DNA from: CAUZFZ01 sp963579025
GTDB taxonomy: Bacteria > Planctomycetota > Planctomycetia > Planctomycetales > Planctomycetaceae
DNA: 38,466 nucleotides
Direction of reading: 5' to 3'
Assembly (NCBI GenBank): GCA_963579025.1
Contig: CAUZFZ010000105.1
Coordinates: 1 to 38,466 of the forward strand
In this document: positions 7,681 to 15,746 of the stretch, piece by piece
How positions within the stretch are numbered: the stretch's first letter is position 1
Layout: each line of letters starts with the position of its first letter
The notes under the pieces: model-generated
What the model saw: only the letters and a program-made list of their open reading frames with translations
Database searches by the model: none
Told to the model about the DNA's origin: nothing
Translations under genes and position numbers: made by a program

Positions 7681-9825
7681 ATGGTGAGAACAAGCACACG
7701 TCAATTGCTGATCTTCCTGGCGTGGGCAAGCTGCGCGCTGTCCGGCCAGACGGTGGAGGCCCAGATCAATCCGACGGACGGTGATCCAGAGTCGACTGCT
7801 GCCAGCGGGACAGATGGCGTCGTGGCATTCGTCGAACAGTACTGCGTGAAATGCCACGGGGCGAAGAATCCGAAAGGTAAGCTCGCGCTTGATCGCGCAG
7901 GGCGGGAGACTGATACAGCCGGGCAAGTCGACATCTGGAAGAAAGTGCTCGACAAACTCCAGAGTGGCGAGATGCCTCCGGAAGAGGCCGCGCAGCCGAG
8001 ACCGGCGCAACGGCGGAACGTGTTGCTGTGGATCAGGACGCGACTCAGAAACGCGGGCGCCGTTCTGGACGACAGCAAATGGCTGAGTCCTTCTCAGGGC
8101 AACCGAGTGGATCACGACGCTCTGTTTTCAGGAAAAGCGCCCACCACACCAACGGAAACGCGGGGACGCCTGTGGCGCTTAACGGGTCGAGGGTATGAAG
8201 AGTTTATCCAGAGCCTGAACGTCAAATACCGACTGGGATTTCGCACTTACGGCCATCATCGCGTACGTGCTCCGTGGGAACTTTCAGCTCAGGACGGGTT
8301 CCGCGACTACGCGTCTCAGCACAGGATCGGCGAACCAGAGATCGAGCATCACCTGCGCAATGCCACGCGAGTCGCAGGGGCAATTCTCGAACGACTTCCG
8401 AAGACTCGCATCACTGAACTGCAGCCGTTGCAGGCATTCCTCAAGACGGACGACTCGCTGTCACCAGAGCAGATCCAGGCGGCAACGGGCGCTGCTTTCA
8501 TGGGCATCCTCGGTCGTGCACCAACCGGGCAGGAACTTGAGCGATACGCGGGTTTTCTTCAGAGCAGCATGAAGACACTGGAACGCGACAAGTCGCTCGA
8601 ACAGTTGGTGATCGCCATCCTGTTCCATCCCGAGATTGTCTATCGAATCGAGTTGCCCGTGGACGGTGCGACTCGGGCGCTGATGTCTCCTCGCGACGTC
8701 GCCCGGTCGGTCGCCTATGCGCTGACTGACCGGGAACCGGATGAGGTGCTGGCCGACGCGGCGACGGACGGAAAGTTGACGGAACGAGAAGAGATTCGCG
8801 TACAGGTCGTCCGAATCCTCAACGATCCGGAGATTGCTAAACCACGAATCCTAAGGTTCTTCCAGGAGTACTTTGGATACACAGCAGCGATCGACGTGTT
8901 CAAGGACAGCGAAACACGAAAGGCAGCGGGATTCCGCGGCAAGAACGACTGGCACCCGAACTTCTTTGTGAGCGATACAGATCGGCTGGTGGAATGGATC
9001 CTTAAGTCGGACACGAACGTGCTCCGAGAACTTTTGACGACCTCCCTGACTTTTGCTGCCACCGGGAATACGAAAGAGGCCCAGGGAGTCGTGAAGAATC
9101 CGACGAAACCATTCAGTGGTTTCGCGCAGACCGCGATCGATATTTACGAACTGAAAATCACACGCCAGCAATGGTCAGACGATCGACCCTTCGAGATGCC
9201 AAAGCAGCATCGCATGGGAATCCTGACGCATCCCAGTTGGCTGATCGCCCACTCCACGAACTTTGACAATCACGCCATCCACCGAGGCCGATGGATTCAG
9301 GAGCGGTTGCTGGGTGGAAGAATTCCGGACCTCCCGGTTACGGTCGATGCCCAGCTTCCCGACGAGCCCGAGAAAACTCTGCGGCAGCGCATGAGAGTGA
9401 CCCGGGACGAGTATTGCTGGAAGTGTCACCAGCAGATGGATCCGTTGGGATTACCGTTCGAGAACTTTGACCACCTGGGCCAGTATCGAACGACCGAACT
9501 GGACGAACCGGTTGATGCGACTGGTGCAGTCGAAGTCAGCGGCGATCCCGGACTGAACGGGCCCGTGAATGATCCGTTTGAACTACTCAGAAAACTGGCC
9601 TCGTCCAAACGAGTCGAGCAGGTGTTCGTGCGGCACGTGTTCCGATACATGATGGGACGAAACGAGACTCTTGCTGACGGCCCTACACTCGTGACTGCAC
9701 ACCGCGCCTATGTCGATGGTGGCGGGAGTATGAACGCATTGATTACGTCGATGCTGACTTCAGAGGCATTCCTGTATCGAACCGTTGAAGACCCGTCGTC
9801 AGAATTCGACAAGGTCACGCGGTGA
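7681..9825 (+). CDS. Planctomycete PSD-type cytochrome c protein (DUF1587/1592/1588/1585)
   Basis: The 714-residue protein has a signal peptide (LLIFLAWASCALSGQTVEA) and a heme-binding CVKCH at residues 55-59 in an EQYCVKCHG context, followed by the MPPEEAAQP segment typical of the planctomycete cytochrome domain. A DUF1592/DUF1588 region leads to a second heme-like CWKCHQQMDPLGLPFENFD at ~578, and the C-terminus (VFVRHVFRYMMGRNE) matches DUF1585. The family is exported and thought to be redox-active or enzymatic in polysaccharide metabolism, but its reaction is not established. The next gene, a DUF1552 protein, is its usual partner. The start ATG follows the palindromic element with a weak ribosome binding site (caggatctctca). 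Confidence 0.85.
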   Translation: MVRTSTRQLLIFLAWASCALSGQTVEAQINPTDGDPESTAASGTDGVVAFVEQYCVKCHGAKNPKGKLALDRAGRETDTAGQVDIWKKVLDKLQSGEMPPEEAAQPRPAQRRNVLLWIRTRLRNAGAVLDDSKWLSPSQGNRVDHDALFSGKAPTTPTETRGRLWRLTGRGYEEFIQSLNVKYRLGFRTYGHHRVRAPWELSAQDGFRDYASQHRIGEPEIEHHLRNATRVAGAILERLPKTRITELQPLQAFLKTDDSLSPEQIQAATGAAFMGILGRAPTGQELERYAGFLQSSMKTLERDKSLEQLVIAILFHPEIVYRIELPVDGATRALMSPRDVARSVAYALTDREPDEVLADAATDGKLTEREEIRVQVVRILNDPEIAKPRILRFFQEYFGYTAAIDVFKDSETRKAAGFRGKNDWHPNFFVSDTDRLVEWILKSDTNVLRELLTTSLTFAATGNTKEAQGVVKNPTKPFSGFAQTAIDIYELKITRQQWSDDRPFEMPKQHRMGILTHPSWLIAHSTNFDNHAIHRGRWIQERLLGGRIPDLPVTVDAQLPDEPEKTLRQRMRVTRDEYCWKCHQQMDPLGLPFENFDHLGQYRTTELDEPVDATGAVEVSGDPGLNGPVNDPFELLRKLASSKRVEQVFVRHVFRYMMGRNETLADGPTLVTAHRAYVDGGGSMNALITSMLTSEAFLYRTVEDPSSEFDKVTR

Positions 9826-9922
9826 CAGGAATGTCGTGATGCCTGATATTCCATTTTGACTAACAGCCTCAATCCAGACTCGTTGTTCCGAATCCAATAC
9901 TGAGGCCCACCGGGAGACAGCC

Positions 9923-11323
9923 ATGATCCGTCGCCGCGAGTTGCTCAAGGGTGTTTCACTGGGTGCAGGTGGTGTCGTCTTCGCGCCGTTGCTCAGATCT
10001 GTGGCAGCGCAGATCGATGGCACTTTCACGACTCCGAAGCGAGTCGTCTTTGTGCTTTTCGACAACGGATTCCACGAGGCCGGAGCGCAGCCAGCGGGCG
10101 TGCCATTGGGAGGTGACAAGGTGCGGGAACTCCCGCTCGAATCTCTCGATTTGCCACAGGACATCGAGCCGTTCACTCCCTGGAAGGATCGACTGGCGAT
10201 CGTCCAGGGCCTGCGCGGCGGGCACCTGTCACCCAATCACGGCGCTGGTTTCGGAGCACTGTCAGGTGCGTCCGGAGGTCTGGGCGAAGACAAGTTCCGG
10301 CGGGTCGTTGCCGAGTCGATTGATGCCGCAATCGCCAGAGAGATGCCGGGGATCTTCCCGCTGCTGGTACTGGGAGTCGATCCGGGTAATCCGGAAACGA
10401 CAACGTACTACGCATCTTCGGCGTGGGGGCCGGGTCGAGCGATCGCCGCTCAGTGTCGTCCCGAACTGGCTTTCGAGTCGCTGTTCGGGAGCATCGGTGC
10501 GAAGCGAAACGACTTCGTGACCAGAAGAAATCTGCTCGACTTCGTGGCCGGCGATGTGCGGCGACTGCGGCCGAAGCTGGCGGGAACAGAGCGGGAGCAA
10601 CTGGACTATCACCTGGGGGCCCTGGAGTCGTTGAGCCAGCGAGAAGATCGGCTCTCGAAGATGCAGGCCGACGGTCGGTTGAAGAAGCACGCGCCCCAGC
10701 CACCATCACCTGCCCCAACTCTCATGCCCGATGTTCTGGCGTCGCAGTTCGATATCGGCGCGGCTGCACTGATGACCGGTTTGACAAACGTTGTGACGAT
10801 TACGTCCGGACTCTGCCGGATCAGAGGCAACTACAAAGGGTTTTCGGACATGGGCGTCCATTCAGTCGGCCACAATAAGAAGGACCCGGCTTTGAACCTT
10901 ATGGGAGACCAAATCCTCGCGAGAGTTCGTCGGTTCATCGCCGAGCAGACAGCAAGTCTGATGAAGAAGCTTGAGTCGATTCCTGAAGGCAACGGTACGA
11001 TGCTGGACAACACGTTGCTCGTGTTCACCAGCGATAGTGCCAACCGACAGCACACGAGTGGCGAAAACTGGCCGTTCGTACTGGCCGGAAATCTGGGAGG
11101 TCGTCTGAAGACAGGGCAACTGGTTGCATACCCAATGCAAGAACGCGGCACGCTGGGCGAGTGGAATTACCACGGGAGTGCGGCTCCGACGAATCCCACA
11201 ATCAACGCGCTGTATTGCACTTTACTGCACGCCGTCGGTGCACCTCGCGAACACTTTAATCTCGCGGGCTCGAACAAAGAGGATCCCAGCCAGCACGGTG
11301 CGCTGAAGGAATTGCTGAGTTAA
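9923..11323 (+). CDS. DUF1552 family protein with Tat-type signal
   Basis: The 466-residue protein begins MIRRRELLKGVSLGAGGVVFAPLL, a twin-arginine-like signal (R-R-x-x-L-L-K-G) that suggests export in folded form. The body matches DUF1552: FVLFDNGFHEAGAQP, RLAIVQGLRGGHLSPNHGAGFGALSG, a middle region rich in charged helices, and a metal-site-like C-terminal part (MGVHSVGHN, LVFTSDSANRQHTSGENWPFVLAG) similar to sulfatase-like DUF1501/DUF1552 folds. It follows the cytochrome gene by 97 bases, with GGGAGA ahead of the ATG. The tandem order cytochrome-DUF1552 is the conserved planctomycete pair; the two proteins probably work together outside the cytoplasm. The substrate is unknown. Confidence 0.85.
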   Translation: MIRRRELLKGVSLGAGGVVFAPLLRSVAAQIDGTFTTPKRVVFVLFDNGFHEAGAQPAGVPLGGDKVRELPLESLDLPQDIEPFTPWKDRLAIVQGLRGGHLSPNHGAGFGALSGASGGLGEDKFRRVVAESIDAAIAREMPGIFPLLVLGVDPGNPETTTYYASSAWGPGRAIAAQCRPELAFESLFGSIGAKRNDFVTRRNLLDFVAGDVRRLRPKLAGTEREQLDYHLGALESLSQREDRLSKMQADGRLKKHAPQPPSPAPTLMPDVLASQFDIGAAALMTGLTNVVTITSGLCRIRGNYKGFSDMGVHSVGHNKKDPALNLMGDQILARVRRFIAEQTASLMKKLESIPEGNGTMLDNTLLVFTSDSANRQHTSGENWPFVLAGNLGGRLKTGQLVAYPMQERGTLGEWNYHGSAAPTNPTINALYCTLLHAVGAPREHFNLAGSNKEDPSQHGALKELLS

Positions 11324-11362
11324 TCGGACGGCACCGGAACGAAACATAGCCCAAAGCGAAAG

Positions 11363-11589
11363 TTTGAAGTTGCACATTTCTGGACTGCGGTGATGCATCA
11401 CCGCTTTCCTATCGTGGCAAAGCCACTTTTGCGGCGGAGCCGCTTTCCATCTCCTTTCGACGGCACGTCTGCCACGCCGCCCAGAATGGAGTGAGGAGAA
11501 AACACTTAAAAGTAAGCGACTTCGCCGCGAGTGGAAAAAAGGGGAAAGCGACGATGCATCGTCGCACTCCGAAAGTGTGCAACTTCAAA
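11363..11589. repeat. 227-bp inverted-repeat element with covarying hairpins
   Basis: The left end (11363-11409) and right end (11541-11589) are inverted copies of about 47 bases, both starting tttgaagttgcaca and containing a perfect palindrome with core gatgcatc. The flanks of the core differ but stay paired: GGTGATGCATCACC on the left (11389-11402), GACGATGCATCGTC on the right (11550-11563). The interior has two more hairpins, gtggcaaagccac and gcggcggagccgc (11414-11443). There is no transposase gene. I infer a MITE-like or REP-like mobile repeat. Its right end reaches to 40 bases before the start codon of the DUF1653 gene. Confidence 0.65.
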
Positions 11590-11628
11590 AAGCGCAAGTG
11601 GTCGAATCAGACACGGAAGGCCAGACCA

Positions 11629-11847
11629 GTGAACGACGTTACGGAAGGACGCTACCGACATTACAAGGGGCGCGAATACGTCGTGATTGGAACTGCCCGG
11701 CATTCGGAGACGCAGGAAGAACTCGTTGTCTACCGACCGGATTACGGCGAGCGCGAAATGTGGGTGCGTCCAAAGGCGATGTTTCTGGAAAACGTTTTGG
11801 TCGACGGAAAAGACGTTCCGAGATTCGACTTCATGGGAACGGAGTGA
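11629..11847 (+). CDS. DUF1653 family small protein
   Basis: The 72-residue product matches DUF1653 over nearly its whole length: GRYRHYKGREYVVIGTARH, SETQEELVVYRPDYG, MWVRPKAMFLENV, VDGKDVPRFDFMG. Family members are usually 65-75 residues. The reading frame is open further upstream to 11491, but that part falls inside the inverted-repeat element and does not resemble the family. I therefore placed the start at GTG 11629, which has GGAAGG at 11615-11620 with eight bases between. The function is unknown; the family is cytoplasmic and common in bacteria. Confidence 0.75.
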   Translation: MNDVTEGRYRHYKGREYVVIGTARHSETQEELVVYRPDYGEREMWVRPKAMFLENVLVDGKDVPRFDFMGTE

Positions 11848-11869
11848 ACTGACGCGGGAGTGTCTGCTT

Positions 11870-11980
11870 AGATTCTTACTCCGAGAAACGACCGCGCCGT
11901 GCGCGCTTTGTCGGATTGAGAATCGTACCTTCTGACGAAGTTTTGGTTGCGGCTACGCCGCTTTCGGAATGCGTCCGAAA
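11870..11980. repeat. Cluster of small palindromes downstream of the DUF1653 gene
   Basis: The stretch has gattcttactccga (11870-11883) facing an inverted near-copy at 11921-11934, then cttc-tgac-gaag, gcggc-tac-gccgc and cgga-atgcg-tccg. The gcggc-nnn-gccgc hairpin followed by tttcgg resembles the gcggc-gga-gccgc hairpin of the element at 11363-11589. It sits where the body of the sigma factor's partner gene should be. It could be a decayed copy of the same repeat family. Confidence 0.4.
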
Positions 11981-12058
11981 CAAGTTCCCGATTTGTGGCA
12001 CATGACTTACGATCGTCTCGTCCAGAAACGCGGCAGTGAGTTCTTCTGATCTGATCAC
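11876..12058 (-). pseudogene. Truncated gene coupled to the ECF sigma factor
   Basis: A GTG at 12058 overlaps the sigma-factor stop (GTGA, 12058-12055) and opens a frame of 60 codons. The first residues, VIRSEELTAAFLDETI, resemble the N-terminus of the regulator/FecR-type proteins encoded directly after this kind of planctomycete sigma factor (pattern 'EEL..LLDG.IS'). After ~25 codons the frame runs into the palindrome cluster and the product loses all protein-like character. The usual partner has several hundred residues with a membrane helix. I infer that the gene lost its body by insertion or deletion. It may still be translated as a short peptide. Confidence 0.45.
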
Positions 12059-12588
12059 GATTCGCCTCCCTGCGAACGTAACTGAGCTCCAATGCACTCA
12101 CGCAACTGCTCGCGTACTCGCTGCAGTTGCACGCGCACTGATCCGGCGGCCAATCCCAGCCGCTGTGCCACCTGAGTGGCGTTCAAAGCTTCGAAATATC
12201 TCAATCGCACGACTTCACGTGCGCGCGGAGCCAGTCGGCCCAGGCAGACCTCAAGCGCCGCCTGCTCTTCGCGGAGGGACACTTCGACCTCCGCCCACAA
12301 CGCGGTGAACCGTTCGAGCAGTTGGTCCTCGAGTGCCACGGTTCGCGATCGGACGGCATCGCGTCGATGCGTGAGGAGCTGAACCCGGGCAACTCCCAGT
12401 GCCCATCGCAGGAAGGGGCGCGTCAGGTCGTAATCGTCGAACTTCCGCAGCAGCGCCAATGCCGTCTCCTGCAGCAGGTTTTCGGACACGTTGCGGTGCC
12501 CTGCCAGCGCATGAAGATAGCCTGCCACCGAGGGCTGGTTCTCCGTCCACAGTCGAGTGAACTGTTCGTGCTGACGGTCGTCGAGCAT
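12055..12588 (-). CDS. ECF-type RNA polymerase sigma factor
   Basis: The 177-residue protein has region 2 (FTRLWTENQPSVAGYLHALAG, ENLLQETALALLRKFDDYD, FLRWALGVARVQLLTHRRD) and region 4 with a helix-turn-helix (LAPRAREVVRLRYFEALNATQVAQRLGLAAGSVRVQLQRVREQLREC). It recruits RNA polymerase to a specific promoter set. The planctomycete/verrucomicrobial group of ECF factors has this layout. Start 12588 was chosen for the family's 'MLDDRQHEQF' opening and a GGAGAG six to eight bases before it. Its control partner, expected directly downstream and overlapping, is broken (11876-12058), so the factor may now be unregulated or idle. Confidence 0.85.
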   Translation of the reverse strand: MLDDRQHEQFTRLWTENQPSVAGYLHALAGHRNVSENLLQETALALLRKFDDYDLTRPFLRWALGVARVQLLTHRRDAVRSRTVALEDQLLERFTALWAEVEVSLREEQAALEVCLGRLAPRAREVVRLRYFEALNATQVAQRLGLAAGSVRVQLQRVREQLRECIGAQLRSQGGES

Positions 12589-12672
12589 GACCGTATCTCT
12601 CCACAGAGCGGCAAGGTGTAACATCGTTTCTGGAATAATTCTGAAGTTCACGACAGTCGGCGCGACGAACAC

Positions 12673-13120
12673 ACTCGATTCTGTTCTCGCGTTCCGGGAT
12701 GGTCACGTGCATCTGGTCGGTATCCTGTTTGAATCACCGTGTGAACCACCCTGACATGGGCCATGAATCGCAGGAGTGCCGGAATTCAAGCCACCACTGA
12801 GCAATGTGGCTCGGCGACACATCCCGCACCGAACGGGAGCCAGTGTGCCGTCGGCGTACGAGGATTTCTGTGACAGTCCGGTCGCGAGCAGAACGGGTAC
12901 GGGCAGCAACTCCACCCCGGCCGGCAGCGGCTATTCTGCAGGTGGCGGTGGTTCCGGCAGCCACGACTGAGGCGGACGAAGCCGGGCAGGGAACGAATGC
13001 CCCGGCGGACTCCCGGGATTCGGAGAAGAACGATGACGATGGTTCAAGCAGCACAGTCCGAGAATCAGGACAAAATCAGCACAGCGGCAAATGTCTCGCC
13101 CGAGTGCTCAGCGCAAAAGC
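12673..13120. other. Intergenic stretch without a recognisable gene
   Basis: The 450 bases between the sigma factor and the tRNA-Ser terminator contain short open frames on both strands, but their translations are rich in Arg, Ser and Thr, have no family resemblance and no good ribosome binding sites. The part next to 12672 must carry the promoter of the sigma-factor gene. I see no clear repeat. Confidence 0.45.
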
Positions 13121-13150
13121 AAAGCAGTCATCGCGTTACGATGACTGCTT
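13121..13150 (-). terminator. Rho-independent terminator of tRNA-Ser
   Basis: aagcagtcatcg (13122-13133) pairs perfectly over 12 bases with cgatgactgctt (13139-13150) around a five-base loop. In the direction of the tRNA (minus strand) the stem is followed by tttgcttttg, a T-rich tail. It lies 10 bases beyond the 3' end of tRNA-Ser. Confidence 0.7.
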
Positions 13151-13159
13151 CACCAGGGA

Positions 13160-13245
<86 letters not shown>

Positions 13246-14132
13246 AAGTACTGCAGGCGAAGGGTGTTACCGATTTCCGATATGGCCATTCAGGTGGTGT
13301 GGCCACACCTGACGCGTGCGGCAGCGATTGTAGTTGGCGAGCCTCTCAGAGCAACGGCTGGCGTTTGTGATGCACTGGTTCTCCGATTCTGTCGGGCTCC
13401 CGCGTCGTTCAAACGATCGCTGGAAACTTGCGCGTGCCCACAGTCGACAGAGCTGGATTCCACAACGGGATCCACGTAACTGCCTCCGGTGTTGTCGACC
13501 GCCGCACATTGGAGGCTCGCCAGTCGGGCTTCTTCGCGAGGCACCGACTTGATGACAGCCCACTGGATGGATCGGCCATCTAATTTGGCAGCGTGGACGA
13601 AGGGCTTTGTCCACAAGACGGAGAGCGAGTGGTCGCTGGTAATCTACCGGCTCATGTGCGTTCACTTTGTCGCGGCGTGCACGCAATGCCGGTCGTACCC
13701 CCACAGCCGCAAAGTTTGCGAGTTATGTTTCAGGCCGATTGCCGACGGTCTCCTGTCGGCGGGACTGATCCTGATGATTCTGACGGACCTGATGAATGAG
13801 GCTGTGGATGTGCGGGGCTCCGCTGCCAATCCGCTCACCTGAATGCGTGTGTAAGACGATCGGAACTCGGATGGTTTCTTCCACGTCTGTGTGTGGGCGG
13901 AGCCATCCCGGGTGAACTCCGGTCCTGCGGCGAATGGACGCAGATTGGTAAGTGGTTTTTCCCGGGTGCCTCGTCAGAGCGCAAACTTCCGGTCGGCTGT
14001 AGCTGGATTCGTGAGAGTTCAGATACCCCAGGAATCAGCTCTAGCAAGGCACCAGGTGCATGTGTGCCGGAGACACGCCTGCGGCTGCTGCGTGTTTCTA
14101 CACGCGTTCCAGATCTTCAGGAGCAGGTTGTC
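13246..14132. other. Long leader region before the giant surface-protein gene
   Basis: Almost 890 bases separate tRNA-Ser from the start codon of the giant gene. Open frames here translate into Arg/Ser/Cys-rich sequence with no family resemblance. I see a 14-base perfect palindrome ggtgtggccacacc at 13296-13309, which could be an operator, and no other clear repeat. The promoters of tRNA-Ser (leftward) and of the giant gene (rightward) must be here; I cannot place them reliably. Confidence 0.4.
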
Positions 14133-15746
14133 ATGTTGTTGTCTTCCTGGCTGCACCGGGCCGGACGCCATCGGCGTGCACTGAACCGGACAGGCAAACT
14201 CAAGTCGCATGCGGTTGCCGAAACACTTGAAAAACGAACGCTGCTGACAGCGCCAAATCCGTTTGATCTGACGACCCTGGACGGCACGACCGGCTTCCGG
14301 ATCCAGTCAGATCAGCAATTGGCGAACCTGGGCGGCACCGTCAGTCCGGCCGGCGACGTCAACGGCGACGGGTTTGAGGATGTGATCGTCGGCGCGAGCA
14401 GGTTTGACGCCGGTCAGACAAATACGGGGATCAGTGCCGTCGTATTCGGTGAGGCTGGCGGGTTTCCCGCGATACTCAGGCTGAACGACCTCGATGGGAC
14501 CAACGGGTTCCGGATTCCCGGACCGGGACAGGCTGCCGGAGGTGGTGACATCAACGGCGATGGATTCGGTGATCTGCTGATTGCCGCCGCCCCGTCGGGT
14601 CAGGCACGTACGATCCACGTTCTGTTCGGTCACGCGGGAGCGTTCCCCGCTGATTTTGATCCGAGTTCTCTGGATGGAATGAACGGGTTCCAACTGGACT
14701 CGATGAGCACGCAGTCCCAGCGTCTCGCCGTTGCCGGCGACGTGAATGGTGACGGCTTTGACGACGTCATCATCGGAGGGGCCAGCCGGTACAACTCTTC
14801 GCCACCGGATATGGCGACCGTTCTCTTTGGCGCGTCGTCGTTCAATGCCGTTGAGGATCTCACACAGGTCGACGGGACGAACGGTTTTCGTGTGACCGGC
14901 ACGGTCACGGACGATCTCGGAACGAGCGTGAGCGGAGCCGGAGATATCAACGGCGACGGACTGGACGACATCCTGATCGGGGCGCCGAATGCCCTGATTG
15001 ATTCTCAGAGTGTCGGGGCGGCGTACGTAATCTTCGGCCGGTCAGATGGGTTTGTCGCCGAGACAAACGTGAGTAGCCTGGACGGTACCAATGGTTTCAC
15101 CTTTACCGGTCTTCCCGGCGACTTCCGTGAAACAGGAGTCCTCATCGGACCTGCCGGCGACGTTAATGGTGACGGCCTGACGGACATCGCCATTAACAGA
15201 CACTTCGTTGAGACGCACATTTTGTTTGGACGGCCGCATTTATTTCCGGCCGAACTGGATCGGTCGGTCCTGGACGGAACGAGTGGGTTCACAGTTTTGC
15301 ACCCCAACACCAACAACTCACGGCGTTCGCGTACGGTCGGTGACATCAACGGCGACGGACTCGATGACCTGCGAATTCAGAATCATATTGTGTTTGGCCG
15401 CCAGGGTGCTTTTCCCGTGACGATCGACACAGACGATCTGGACGGGACGGATGGTTTTGAATTTGAAGTCATGGATTTCCTGGCGTCCGACGTTACCACG
15501 GCCGGTGATGTAAACGGCGACGGCATCGATGACTTCATTGCCGGTGAAAATTTTGCCAATGTTGATGGCATCCGAGGTAGTGGTGTTACTTTTCTTGTCT
15601 TCGGACAGGACTTCGCAGGCGGTGCGCAGACCGGTGGATCCGCCAACGACACGCTGACAGCCAGCCTCGGCGCTGCGGCAGCGGACCGGTTGTTCGGGGG
15701 CGTCGGGAACGACGCGCTGATCTCGGATGGGGTCCGGACGTGCTGA
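14133..15746 (+). CDS. Giant FG-GAP/Calx-beta/RTX surface protein, part 1 (N-terminus)
   Basis: This is the first of three frames of one gene (14133-22638). ATG 14133 has AGGAG at 14119-14123. The basic N-terminus with AETLEKRTLLTA is a variant of the planctomycete LEPR-XLL export motif. Then FG-GAP repeats follow, each with a Ca2+-binding loop (GDVNGDGFDDVIVGA), a VxFG strand, and a LDGTNGFRI linker. These repeats fold into a beta-propeller like that of integrin alpha chains. The frame ends after NDALISDG because the run at 15729-15732 has four G where five would restore the frame. It was translated 80 codons shorter than the open frame, whose upstream part is unlike protein. Confidence 0.8.
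   Translation: MLLSSWLHRAGRHRRALNRTGKLKSHAVAETLEKRTLLTAPNPFDLTTLDGTTGFRIQSDQQLANLGGTVSPAGDVNGDGFEDVIVGASRFDAGQTNTGISAVVFGEAGGFPAILRLNDLDGTNGFRIPGPGQAAGGGDINGDGFGDLLIAAAPSGQARTIHVLFGHAGAFPADFDPSSLDGMNGFQLDSMSTQSQRLAVAGDVNGDGFDDVIIGGASRYNSSPPDMATVLFGASSFNAVEDLTQVDGTNGFRVTGTVTDDLGTSVSGAGDINGDGLDDILIGAPNALIDSQSVGAAYVIFGRSDGFVAETNVSSLDGTNGFTFTGLPGDFRETGVLIGPAGDVNGDGLTDIAINRHFVETHILFGRPHLFPAELDRSVLDGTSGFTVLHPNTNNSRRSRTVGDINGDGLDDLRIQNHIVFGRQGAFPVTIDTDDLDGTDGFEFEVMDFLASDVTTAGDVNGDGIDDFIAGENFANVDGIRGSGVTFLVFGQDFAGGAQTGGSANDTLTASLGAAAADRLFGGVGNDALISDGVRTC
15729..15732 (+). other. Frameshift site 1 in the giant gene (GGGG, one G short)
   Basis: The frame before this run reads ...NDALISDG and ends in V-R-T-C-stop. 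The frame one base back continues with PDVLSGGAGDDGLTI, exactly what the parallel unit at 18660-18730 encodes (VSDGGPDVLNAGAGND). One more G gives S-D-G-G-P-D-V-L. The site is not an X-XXY-YYZ slippery heptamer, so programmed -1 shifting is unlikely. Confidence 0.75.

Noticed and set aside
15729..15732. Programmed -1 frameshift in the giant gene
   Set aside because: The local sequence (gat ggg gtc) is not a slippery heptamer and there is no evident downstream pseudoknot; a one-base loss explains it more simply.
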